DNA of 64,000 nucleotides from Zarea fungicola (taxonomy: Eukaryota; Ascomycota; Sordariomycetes; Hypocreales; Cordycipitaceae), in the NCBI GenBank assembly GCA_900169235.1, contig FWCC01000145.1, positions 1 through 64,000 on the forward strand, written 5' to 3'. The notes under the pieces were generated by a model. The model had not been told where the DNA came from. It made no database searches and saw nothing but the letters and a program-made list of their open reading frames with translations. Shown in pieces: positions 21,348 through 31,743 of the stretch. Numbering within the stretch: the stretch's first letter is position 1; every line of letters starts with the position of its first letter. Both the position numbers and the translations under genes were made by a program.

Positions 21348-23437
21348 TTTTTCTTTTGCTTTTATGAAGACTGTATTGGCAAAGTAAACAATGTTTCGAT
21401 TTTTTTTTCTTTTCAATTATATGAGTAGTGGGAGTAGGACTCTGAGTAGCGGACAACCTGTAGCATATCGTTCGTCAATCTGCTGTATATATACTTGAAT
21501 ATTTTTCCACGTGCTGAAGCGATTCGCGGCTTCTTGGGATTTTGAAATTACATGGTAGAGCTGACAAATTTTCAGGTCAAGCAGGCAACAATTAGAAGAC
21601 GGCGCGCAACACCGCCATGACTCGGGAGAATGTGTCTGTTTCAAGTCTTCAGCGATGTGAAAAGTGACGAAGTACACACTCTTTGTATCAAATTTGTCAG
21701 CCGAGAATGGAATCATTTTCGGTAATGCGCAACATTAATGTTAATCAGTGGGATAACGTTACAATTTAGGCTAGAAACCAGGGCTGGGATTTGTTGATAT
21801 GGGCTCGGTGGATGACGGGCAGCCAATAGATTCGACCTGCATCAGCCTCTTGTCAGCCAGGAGAAGCTATGGCTCCGGAAGCGACGGTAGCTAGGTGACG
21901 GCAGAGCTCAGATTCATCTCAGAAACAAGCGGGTTTCACTAGTCATCAAGTTAGACATCCATGTATAATAGCGGCTCAAGTATCTAATTCGGGTCCCGTT
22001 CGTCTCAACTGGGAATGTCATGGAAATGCGCAAGGCATAGTACATGAAATGTTCTATCAATACTTCATGTGGAGGCAAAAAGTCAAGCCAATTCTCAATG
22101 ATGCTGTTACAACTTTGCTGCATATCTGTGCAAGGGGGACTCTCTGGTCAAGCGAACGAAACAAAGAGTTCTATAATACCGAAAAGCCGAAGATCCATTT
22201 ACTTTATGCTATCAGCGCCTCAAAGCCGCATTTTAGGTTAATAAGGCAATGCTAGGCCGAAGAAGGCTAATGGTGCCTGTCCAAATCTGTTAGTTATGCG
22301 GAGCCTTCGAGGCAAGAATTTCAGCGCCGCGGCGCTGAAACAGTGATGTTGACTCAGAATCCTGACTAATAATGTATACTCTAACGGTAAAGGCGACATG
22401 TATTTTCTCATTATATCTCAGAAACGAGGCACTTCTATCAGGTCATAATTGTCAAGGCTCCTAGCTTAGGCAATCACCCAAATTGGTGACGTATAAAACT
22501 CTGTCAGATTACTCATGTCAGAACAATTAGTGACCAGCATTCCGGTATATTGTAAGGGTGAGAATGGTAATATTCACGAAACTACTGACTGTATTCACAG
22601 TTATTGCTGGAATCACACGGTTGCCAAGTGTTCATGTAATATCACAAAGCCTTTGGTGTATGTAGATTGCTTCTTGTAATGATCATGGTGTAGAACGGCT
22701 AGCTGTGGTTCACCCACAACCTCTTATACTCATCATAATGCTTATATAAAGGCAGAATCAGCCAATCAGAGGCTACCATCACGCTCTCAATTGGGTAGGC
22801 GACACGCCAGAAGCAACAGTTATGATGTCACGCACCGATAAAGTATATATTGAATGCTATAGATGTCCGACCATGGCTGGCCATTGTCTTGATCTTTTTA
22901 GGCCTTTGTGACCTGTTGATTTTCCTAGTACCTCAATACTTGCACCCCAGACCAACTATTCATCAGGCGCTCCAGCACAAGCTTGCACTTCCCTAAAGAC
23001 TTCGAGGCGACGTAGAAAACACGAACAGAATCCACTTCCCGCAACGGAAAAAATAATGAAAATGTCACCATCTTTTGACCATCACAGATAAAGTCACGAG
23101 TTGCATATTGAAGAGATGGCGGGCATGATCTAAGTTGCATACGACTGACAAGCTGGCTGCGGCTATGCTGCAGGTGTGCCTAACCACCCCGCACGTGTCA
23201 GCCTCATGAGTTGCCTCAAAATGGCTCTTCGTAAACCCTTTCCGCCGCAGAGCCGCCTCATTGTGCTGGATACCAACTAAAACCTGCAACAGAAGAATAG
23301 AGCGAGTTCCAGTTGCCTAAAGTGCCACTTCGCCTGCTCCGAGATCTTCAATACCCTGCGGCCTGGCTCTGACGCGACGATATTAGCTCGGGTCTCCGGT
23401 CCTGACACACTTATTCAACAGTGCCGTTACATCTCCA
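21348..23437. other. Long AT-rich intergenic region before the NLR gene
   Basis: 2.1 kb without a supported gene. It includes a repeat copy at 22848-22925 that resembles 4650-4730. The sequence just after it may be an old gene end. Short frames on both strands show no recognisable protein. Confidence 0.5.
22848..22925 (+). repeat. Dispersed repeat copy B
   Basis: Aligns by eye with 4650-4730 over about 75 bp; the common blocks are ATGCTAT-GATGTCC, GCCATTG and TTTTAGGCC..TGTGA. It lies about 510 bp upstream of the NLR start, in the same orientation. Confidence 0.45.
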
Positions 23438-26400
23438 ATGTCGGAACCGCTCACAGAAGAGTACACGATTGGCTGGGTGTGTGCCCTGCAAGAAGAGTAT
23501 CAGGCAGCATGTCGGATGCGTGATTGCAACTTTAGCGGCCCAGAGACGAGCGCCATAAACGATGATAATACCTACGCATTTGGCCGTGTTGATGGACATA
23601 ATGTGGTCATTGGGTGCCTGCCGGACGGTCAGTACGGCAACAACTCTGCTGCCAGCGTTGCGAGAGACATGGTCCGATCGTTTCCTAACCTAAGGTTCGC
23701 GCTACTGGTGGGAATCGGGGGAGGCGCGCCAACACGGGAAAGAGACATTCGACTCGGCGATGTCGTGGTAAGTAAACCGCGAGGCACGCTCGGGGGCGTC
23801 GTTCAATACGATCTCGGGAAACGATTATCGGATGGTCGATTCAAACGAACCGGTCAGCTCGATGCGCCTCCTCGTCTGCTCCTAGGAGCTATTCCCGAAA
23901 TGCGACGGCGTCAAGATGACCCAATGGAGCCAGATAGGATCTCTGTAAACTTGGAAAGAATGAAAGATATGCCCACCTTCCGACGACCCAGCGAGGATCA
24001 TTTGTATCGTTCCGAATACGAACACAGCGGTGGAGAGCGCTGTACCGCGTGCGAAGCCGATGGGTTGGTGGAGCGTCCGCTCCGAGAAAGCAGCAGAGCA
24101 GTTATTGTCCACTACGGCACCGTCGCATCTGCCAACTCGGTAATGAAAAACGCCAAGGAAAGGGACGAGTACGCGACAGATCCTGAGCTGAATGTTCTCT
24201 GCTTTGAGATGGAAGCCGGTGGTTTGATGAACAACTTCCCTTGCCTGGTCATTCGGGGAATATGCGATTATTCAGACTCTCACAAAAATGGTGATTGGCA
24301 TAACTATGCAGCGCTTGTAGCTGCATCATATGCGAGGGAGCTTCTTCATGTTCTCAAGCCCGTACGGGTGACTGCGGTTGAGCCGTGGGCTGGAAGGATG
24401 GAATCAAGTGAGTAAACTCTACAGTTTCAAAGGGCGCCCACAGCCCGCGGCTATTTTATTACTTTCCATTAGTTCTACTCCTCATTAGAAATCTGCGTCT
24501 AGTAAAGAGTTCTTTATTATTGCATCTGATCTGAGCTATAACATACCTGGGTAATTGGTTGCTTAAATTGCTAACAATTCGCAGCTCTCTCAGGAATTCA
24601 AGCAAGTGCCGACCGAATTATCCAATATCACCACAGTGACATGGAGCAAGACATACTTAATTGGCTCACGCCAATCAACTATAGCATTGAGCAGAGCAAC
24701 AACCTAAAGCGGCAACAACCTGGAACGGGTCAATGGTTACTAGGCTCTCATGAGTTCCTGGCTTGGTTGGACGCGGCAGGGCAGACGTTGTTCTGCCCAG
24801 GTATCCCCGGTGCGGGAAAGACAATTCTTACATCGATTGTGGTCAATAACATGTGTACAAGATTTCAAAGCGACACTAATGCTGGAATTGCTTACATTTA
24901 TTGCGATTTCCGCCGCAAAGACGAGCAGAATGCTGATAACTTGCTTACGAGTCTGTTGAAGCAGCTCTCTCAGGGCAAACCTTCTTTACCTCCAAGCGTT
25001 CAAGATCTTTATAATGGACACAAGAAAGGAGGGACACGACCATCATGGGATGAAATCTCGCGAACTCTCCATCTCGTTGCGAAATCTTATTCCAGAACGT
25101 TTGTCATTGTTGACGCTCTAGATGAATGCCAAGTTTCCGACGGCTGTCGTAGGAGGTTCCTGTCGGAGCTTTTCAACCTTCAGCGGATTTGTGCAGCAAA
25201 TATTTTTGTAACATCGAGATTCGTCCCTGAGATCGCTGGTGAGTTTGGCGGCAGCATATCACTAGAGATCCAGGCGAGCGAATATGATGTGAAGAGGTAT
25301 TTGGCAGCTCATATCACCGAGCTACCATCTGTTGTCCAAAAGAATCGACAGTTACAAGAAGAGATTGTGACGGGGATCTCACAAGCTGTTGACGGAATGC
25401 ACGTCCCCTCCTGATGTGAAGAAACGGACTCGAACTGACTATCGTATAGGTTTCTTTTGGCGCAAATTTATCTTCAGTCGCTTAACAAGCCAACAATAAA
25501 AGCTATCAAGACTACTTTGGAAGGCTTCCAGAAGCAAAGACTAGGATCAAACGAAAATGAGAAACTCAACGTGCTGATGAGTGCCTACGATGAAACCATG
25601 GAGAGAATCGTTAGACAGGAGCCGGCATGGAAGGAGCTTGCAATGCAGGTTCTATCGTGGATCACGTGCGTAGAAAGGCCGATCAAGGCGTCGGAGCTTC
25701 AGTGCGCACTTGCAGTGGAACTTACCAAGTCAGAGCTTGACAAAAACAATCTTCCTCAGATCGAGGACATGGTGTCCTCATGTGCTGGATTAGTCACAGT
25801 CGACGATGAGAGCGGCATCATCCGGGTAGTGCATTACACAACGCAAGAATACTTCGAGCAGAAGAAAAAGGAAAAGGGTTGGTTCGCGGATGCACACATA
25901 GACATCATGAGAATTTGTGCCACCTACCTCTCTTTCGATGAATTTGAACGTGGGCCCTGTGAAACGGAAGAGGACTTCGAGTTGCGACTGAAGTCCAATC
26001 AGCTCTACCATTACGCAGCAAACAACTGGGGTCATCACGCTCGCTATGCCTCAATTTTATGCCCAGTAGTGATGGGCTTTCTGGAGAGCAAAGGAAGATT
26101 AGAAGCGTCGATCCAAGTATTGGTGGCTGTGCAGGGTGATTGGCATGACATCCACGCGTTTCCGAGGAAAATGACGGGGGCTCACCTGGCGGCGTATTTT
26201 GGAGTCAAAGAAGCGATTAAAGCCATGATTTGGAAGAAAGTCAATGCCGACTCCAAGGATAGTGCTGGGCAGACCCCACTACTATGGGCTGCAAGAAGCG
26301 GACACGACTCGGTCGTCAAGCTGCTCCTTGATACAGGCAAGGTTGATGCCGACTCTAAGAATAGTACTGGTCAGACGCCGCTATTATGGGCCGCCGAGAA

Positions 26401-27217
26401 CGGGCATAATATGGTCGTCAAGCTGCTACTAGATACAGGCAAGGTTAATATTGAGTCTAAGGACTTTAATAGTCGAACGCCGCTATCATGGGCCGCCTTC
26501 GAGGGGCACGACGCGGTCGTCAAGCTGCTACTAGACACAGGAAAGGTCGATATTGAGTCTAAGGACAGGCGTAGTAGGACGCCGCTATTATGGGCCGCTG
26601 AGAGCGGGCGCAATGTGGTCGTCAAGCTGCTACTCGAAACAGGCCAGGTTAATGTCGACTCTAAGGACTTTAATAGTCGAACACCGCTATTAGTAGCCGC
26701 TGAGAACGGGCACGATGCGGTCGTCAAGCTACTAATAGATACAGGCAGGGTTGATATAGAATCAAAGGAGCAAAAGTATGGTGACACGCCACTACTATGT
26801 GCCACTAGGCAGGGATACAATGCGGTCGTCAGGCTGCTCCTTGACACAGTAAAGGTTAATATTGAGCCTAAGGACACTGATGGTCGAACTCCGCTATCAT
26901 GGGCCGCCTACGAGGGGCACGACGCGGTCGTTAAGCTGCTGCTCGACACAGGCAAGGTCAATATCGAGTCCAAGAATCACATGCATGGTCGGACGCCGCT
27001 ATCATTTGCCGCTAAGAACGGGCATGATGTGGTCGTCAAGCTACTACTAGATANNNNNNNNNNNNNNNNNNNNNNNNNNNNNNNNNNNNNNNNNNNNNNN
27101 NNNNNNNNNGGGCACGACGCGGTCGTCAAGCTGCTGCTTGATACAGCCAAGGCTGATCTCGAAGCTGAGGACAGTACAGTCCGTAGGCCGCCACTGCGCT
27201 CCTACAAGGTGCTCTAA
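23438..27217 (+). CDS. NLR-like PNP_UDP-NACHT-ankyrin protein
   Basis: Three exons (23438-24407, 24585-25398, 25450-27217) encode about 1,183 residues, including an unknown stretch behind 56 N. Residues 1-320 form a nucleoside-phosphorylase-like (PNP_UDP) domain ([33 protein letters not shown]). Residues about 390-600 are NACHT, with Walker A GIPGAGKT (about 396-403) and Walker B VIVDALDE (about 497-504). From about residue 834 follow ankyrin repeats with nearly identical units ([15 protein letters not shown]). This is the classic fungal NLR layout, thought to sense non-self and trigger cell death or antagonistic responses. Intron 2 fits only as a GC-AG intron (25399-25449): exon 2 ends GGAAT, exon 3 begins G-TTT, joining to VDGMFLLAQ. 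If it is not spliced, a TGA at 25412-25414 truncates the protein. The repeat number is uncertain because of the gap. Confidence 0.88.
25399..25449 (+). other. Non-canonical GC-AG intron in the NLR gene
   Basis: 51 bp starting GCACGT and ending GTATAG. The phase and the conserved NACHT sequence on both sides require removal of exactly this segment, or loss of function. A T-to-C change of a GT donor would explain it. Confidence 0.65.
26230..27190 (+). repeat. Near-identical 99 bp ankyrin repeat array
   Basis: About ten units of 33 codons with very high nucleotide similarity between neighbours, a sign of recent duplication or concerted evolution. A run of N interrupts it at 27054-27109. Confidence 0.85.
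27054..27109. other. Assembly gap (56 N)
   Basis: Undetermined bases inside the ankyrin array. The frame is the same on both sides if the gap length is taken literally, but the true number of repeat units is unknown. Confidence 0.99.
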
Positions 27218-27924
27218 CAACGAGAAACCTTTACAGTTCAGGCGTCGGTAAGAGGGTTTTTACTTCAGTTCTATCGGGCCACATAGAGCAGTGAGAGGCG
27301 TAATTATGCTCTCTGCTCAAGAAACTCCACTCATTAGAGCCCAATCTAACATTAGTAAGTTATAAACTAAGTCCTTAATATGGTTACGTGTCGTTAGATA
27401 TCTAGCTAATAGCTGCCCACAATCTAGCACCTGGATTAGGGTTGTGACTGCGTCAAATATGCCGCTGACGAGGTGGAACTGAGCTGCGCCTATTTCGAGG
27501 ACTCTTTTTCATTGGCCCCAGATATACCGCAAACGACCTGCGACATCCAGTGCTTTGCACGGCATTCCACGGAAGGGCGGTTAAACTAATGTATCGTCAA
27601 CCACAACTACTAGCCGACAGTAGGCATGACGTTCAATGCGGCACAAGGAATACTTATTCGCGAGGCAATGTAATTTGTGCAAAATATATATTGGAGGATA
27701 ACCCCTGTGTAGAGTATCTAGTTCTAAGCTCCATCCCATTCCCATAGACCTCAGACGCAGCCCTTTAAGTAAGCATGTTGAAACTGGCCTGGCCTCCACT
27801 AAACATGCGACCATAAACTAGAAGCCTCCGAGTAAACCATTCTGTAAAATCTCAGCGTGCCTTGTGTAAACGTACAAGTTACCCTGACAAACATCAGATA
27901 AACCCCATCGCCATATTGACTGGC
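27218..27924. other. Intergenic stretch
   Basis: 700 bp between the NLR gene end and the convergent secreted-protein gene; AT-rich, no supported gene. Confidence 0.5.
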
Positions 27925-28518
27925 TTAGGTGTGCCACATGAACAAACCAGACCAGCGATGGTATCGGTAATTGTACAAGCAGCCATTGCGCTGGCTAGGT
28001 TCCCACTTTTGGTCAGAATAGGCGCAAGAATTCGGCCCATCGCTGTTACAGGTCCAAAAGTTGACATTGGCAAAGGACGCCCACCATGAGATGAAACCGG
28101 TGTTGACACCATTTTCCCAATATGCGATGCAATCTCCGTTCTTGAGCGTGTGCCAGCAGTAGTATGAATCCCTGTTGCAACTGGTAGCATCCTTGTACAG
28201 ACACACTGTACCGTACTGCGTGTCATCGCGCTTGCCAACTTTGTGATCAATAGGAGTTTCCGAGTAGACCAATGTTCCATTAACTGATTCGTAATGAGCC
28301 CAGTCAATTTCATCAATCTCACCAGCTTGAAGTTTCTTCAATTCCTTGTCAAACTCGCTGTCACCATGAACCAAACCTCCAACCATATCGGTGGACGAGA
28401 TATCCCTATTGTTCAATTGACTTTTGTGCTCAAGGAACTCCTCCAAGTCGGTGCTTGCGGGTGGTGCAGCAGCAGCGATGCCTATGGCCTGCAAAAGGAA
28501 GAAAAGGCGGGTATGCAT
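27925..28518 (-). CDS. Secreted pre-pro protein, Cys- and Trp-rich
   Basis: A single exon of 197 residues from the ATG at 28518 to the TAA at 27925-27927. Residues 1-18 are a signal peptide (MHTRLFFLLQAIGIAAAAPP). A spacer of about 75 residues ends in the dibasic KR of HKVGKR, a likely Kex2 site, and the remaining about 100 residues carry seven Cys and six Trp (for example CWHTLKNGDCIAYWENG). The layout is that of a secreted pro-protein or effector candidate. I do not recognise the family. A TATAAATA box lies about 160 bp upstream on the minus strand (28677-28684). Confidence 0.8.
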   Translation of the reverse strand: MHTRLFFLLQAIGIAAAAPPASTDLEEFLEHKSQLNNRDISSTDMVGGLVHGDSEFDKELKKLQAGEIDEIDWAHYESVNGTLVYSETPIDHKVGKRDDTQYGTVCLYKDATSCNRDSYYCWHTLKNGDCIAYWENGVNTGFISWWASFANVNFWTCNSDGPNSCAYSDQKWEPSQRNGCLYNYRYHRWSGLFMWHT

Positions 28519-28676
28519 TTTGCTAGCCAGGTTAATTAGACAAAAAGCAAATCTTTCAGACGCCTGAATTGACTTACTATGCCCACTTAGATAGCAGCTG
28601 AATATGTTGAGGGAGTGAGAGATTGTAGAGATGATGATGATGAAGTAAAGGTCAATTTCTACGAGATATCCTAGCA

Positions 28677-28684
28677 TATTTATA
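28677..28684 (-). promoter_or_regulatory. TATA box of the secreted pre-pro protein gene
   Basis: Reads TATAAATA on the minus strand, about 160 bp before the start codon at 28518. Confidence 0.5.
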
Positions 28685-30142
28685 CTTTTTAGATACAAGG
28701 AAGGATTTACGTCAGTCTCGCCGACTTAGCCGAAGATACGTGCTAAATTAAGCCCATTTTCGGGTTGCCAACCCCCCGAATGTAGTGGCTGTCATCCTGG
28801 CCAACATTCGCCTAGCGTCCCAGTCTCTACAAGCGGCTACCTGAGGCCCTTGTCCTTGGAGGCTACCTAGCTCCCTGGTACTTAGAATACGTAGCTTTAT
28901 AACGTAGATCCATTTAAACTATTACAAGTGGGTTGCTCGAATCAAAGTGAACTTGCCATTGAGAATCATGTAGCATTTTGAGCGCGTCGGATCATTAGCT
29001 AAAATGCTAAATCCTGGTTAGTGTCCGTTGCGCTTGTTTCTGCATCCTCCTTAATTCTAATAATAGTTTATGGGAAAGGATTCTGATTGCAACTACTCCT
29101 GCTAGCCTTACCTTGAATAGAAAGCCAGTTCTATCATCAAAATGGCAAATTCCGGCCATCATAAGCTATTCAAGGTATCATCCACGCTACTAAATCGGTA
29201 GTAATACTCATTCATTACGACAGTTTCTGTGGACCTCGCTTTTGTACCCTTCACAAAGTTGTCTGTCGGCGTCATTGTACACAAACCTACAGAGTACATA
29301 TGAATGTGGTGGGTATCACATGTAGACCAGTTCGGAACCAAAATCTTACAAAGATCAAGGCGTACTGAACATGAAATGGTGGCGCGCACTAAGCCATTGT
29401 GCTGGCGTGTGCACTCCGTATGTACATAAAGGCTATAACTATAGACAGTGGAAGGCCACTAACTTATTATCTTTACTGGCAAAGCTACCAAGCCCTTTCC
29501 GAAGATGTACTACAGCTAAGCCAGCGACATTATTACTGGCATTAAGCCCAAGGCTAATTGTAGGTAGGTTGTTGCAAGCTTAGTAACGGTCTTGTTAGCG
29601 CAAAATTGTCCTATAAGCTTAACTAGAATAATAGCCTGGTATTCGCGCCCAGGCTGATTCTGGCCACTTTTTGGCGCAACATGTTCACAGCCACCCACCA
29701 CCAACTAGCTAGTTATATTAGTGTAGTAGAACTATTTGTTCAGCTGATTACCCTGTATAAGAATGAAATTCTGATAAAGATGCCATATGCAGGGTATACA
29801 ACATCAAAGTGTCATTCATGAGAATTTCGGGAACAATACACAGTAGCAAGACTGGTTCTTTTGTCATATATACTTTACCCTCCATTGGAATGCATTACGC
29901 AGTATTGCAACAAAGACGAGCCCGAGCTCTTTAAAGCGTGACTCACTGGTTGGTTCTGTAAGTATTGTATTTTCCAAGGCCAGCAAGGAGTCTGGCGGAG
30001 TTCGGCAAATACAGGAGTTTAGGGTGGAGTACTGAAAGTTTGGCTGGGGTTCAAGCAGCTGTGGTCAGCATGACGCCAAGAAATATGGCGTTCATTCCAG
30101 CCAAACCAGGGCTTCTAATATTGTTTATTAAGATAACCACTT
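28685..30142. other. Intergenic stretch
   Basis: 1.4 kb with no supported gene. A 10 bp inverted repeat (GTTTGGCTGG at 30038-30047, CCAGCCAAAC at 30097-30106) encloses a smaller hairpin with ACGCCA/TGGCGT arms near 30072-30091; its meaning is unknown. Confidence 0.5.
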
Positions 30143-30310
30143 AAAGCTAGATAGGATCTTTATAAACTTAGAAAGGATAAAGGGATATGCCTGCCTTCTA
30201 ATAAGCTAGTGAGAATTACTTATATTGCTTAGAATATAAATATAAAGGCAGAGAGAGTTGCATGGCCTATAAAGCTAAGGGCCTGGCGAAGCGTCAGCTT
30301 CATGAAAATC
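30143..30310 (+). pseudogene. RIP-like relic of a PNP_UDP NLR domain
   Basis: About 170 bp aligns with 23930-24110 inside the intact PNP domain, beginning CTAGATAGGATCTTTATAAA against CCAGATAGGATCTCTGTAAA. Nearly all differences are C-to-T or G-to-A, and several create stops. This is the footprint expected of repeat-induced point mutation or similar decay in a second NLR copy. No complete frame remains. Confidence 0.75.
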
Positions 30311-31098
30311 ACACTATAGCAATAGCCACTATAAAGATCTTCTTCTGATGCCACCCTCTATGTGTCCTTTCACAGTGCTCCATCTATCATCGTCTCCTCT
30401 TTACACATTAGTCCAATATCCCAAGACTTATCCCATAGACTTACTCAACATAGCTTCAGAAATAATTCACATAAACAAATATCTCTTACCACCATTTTAA
30501 ATAGCCACACCAACTTACCTCAACACATCGCTCAGCACTCTCCCATATAGTAGAGGGAGGGGATGAAGTCGGTTACGTAGCCAACACCGGTAGAAGTAGA
30601 TGGTACCTAACAGGGGTGGGCCAGGAGCGTCCCTCACTGCTTTTGCCGCAGTCGAAAGTAGCAGCCTCAGGTGATGTACTTTCTTGGTGTCTGTAGGTAT
30701 CTGCTACAGTGGGGTTCAAAGCATAGTAACTTGGTTAGCATAATAATAAAAAGGATTTTTATAGATAATGTAAGCTATTTAGAGGTTTCGCCCCTAGGGG
30801 TGAAGGTGTAGATAGGTTATATGCCTGCTGGGTAAGCCCAGTCCGGCCGGCTAGCTGAGACTACCATGTAATGGCCCTTCGCTCAGTTCTTAATTAATTT
30901 TATTATAATATTTTTTTTATTCGTGGCCTTTGTATTGTTCCCCCGGCTGGTTGCTGCCTTTTCGCCCAACAGTAGTCAAGCCTCGTGAGGATGGAATCGG
31001 TAGTAATTTATGATTTTATTTCATCTGCTTCAAAAGAGACTATATATAGAAAACTTGAAGCTAAAATATAAACTATAAGAAACTACCTTGACTTTTTT
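30311..31098. other. Intergenic stretch, possible mobile-element tail
   Basis: Contains a GC-richer island at about 30545-30700 and 30790-30870 within AT-rich DNA; the words around 30560-30640 and CCCCTAGGGG at 30791 look like transposon or LTR remains. I cannot assign a family. Confidence 0.3.
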
Positions 31099-31743
31099 CT
31101 AGAGTTCCTGATGCCCGACTTGAAGCCTTCCATTATTCACAGTAGGGTAGATCTGAAAGTTGAAAATGAGTTTACCCAGAGAATCGTTAACGTTAAAGAA
31201 AATTACGTTATCCCGGACGACCCAATCATTTGCAGAATGAATTGCATCCGTAATCATAGCATAAAGAAGGCCATAGGGGATATCACGAAACTCATAGTGC
31301 GAGGTATATGCGTAGCCATACCAGTGCCAACCTCCGCTGACATCTCCATTCACTCCTCCATTCCCAATAACACTGATAATAGAGCTGGCAACGTGATTGA
31401 CGAGGTAGTGAATGGCCTGCGCATTTTCCGGAAGCCTGTATGTTGTACCAAAAACAGTGTCAACAATGTAGGTTCCAATAATAACACTCCAGCCCTGGAC
31501 TAGGTATCGTTTGCCCTTGTAGAAAGGCTCCGCCTGAGCAGCAGATTTCAAGCCTTCAGTGACAGAGCTGCCTGGTTGTTTGTTGCTATACAGCTGAGGC
31601 TGAATAAGACCTCCTGTCCCTGACGTTGAATTGTTTGGAGTTGAGACAGCCGCAAGAGTAGTGCTTGCAGTGGTGGCAGTTGGAACTGCAATTGCTGCCA
31701 GTGAGCCAACTGATATGGCCAACAGAGCTGAGACGAAGCGCAT
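31099..31743 (-). CDS. Secreted protein, same family as the window's 5' gene
   Basis: A single exon of 214 residues from the ATG at 31743 to the TAG at 31099-31101. Residues 1-20 form a signal peptide (MRFVSALLAISVGSLAAIAV), followed by a Ser/Thr-rich spacer and a globular region of about 140 residues. Family features shared with 75-526 are VIIGTYIVDTVFGTTYRLPE against QIGTWVFYITSYTL, GGWHW against GGWSY, and ANDWVVRDN against ANDWILNDN. It contains no cysteine, unlike the other secreted candidates here, so the fold is not disulfide-based. Function is unknown. Confidence 0.82.
   Translation of the reverse strand: MRFVSALLAISVGSLAAIAVPTATTASTTLAAVSTPNNSTSGTGGLIQPQLYSNKQPGSSVTEGLKSAAQAEPFYKGKRYLVQGWSVIIGTYIVDTVFGTTYRLPENAQAIHYLVNHVASSIISVIGNGGVNGDVSGGWHWYGYAYTSHYEFRDIPYGLLYAMITDAIHSANDWVVRDNVIFFNVNDSLGKLIFNFQIYPTVNNGRLQVGHQEL

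Noticed and set aside
20547..21428. 293-codon plus-strand frame
   Set aside because: Antisense of the alcohol dehydrogenase, which has all zinc ligands and a Rossmann motif on the minus strand.
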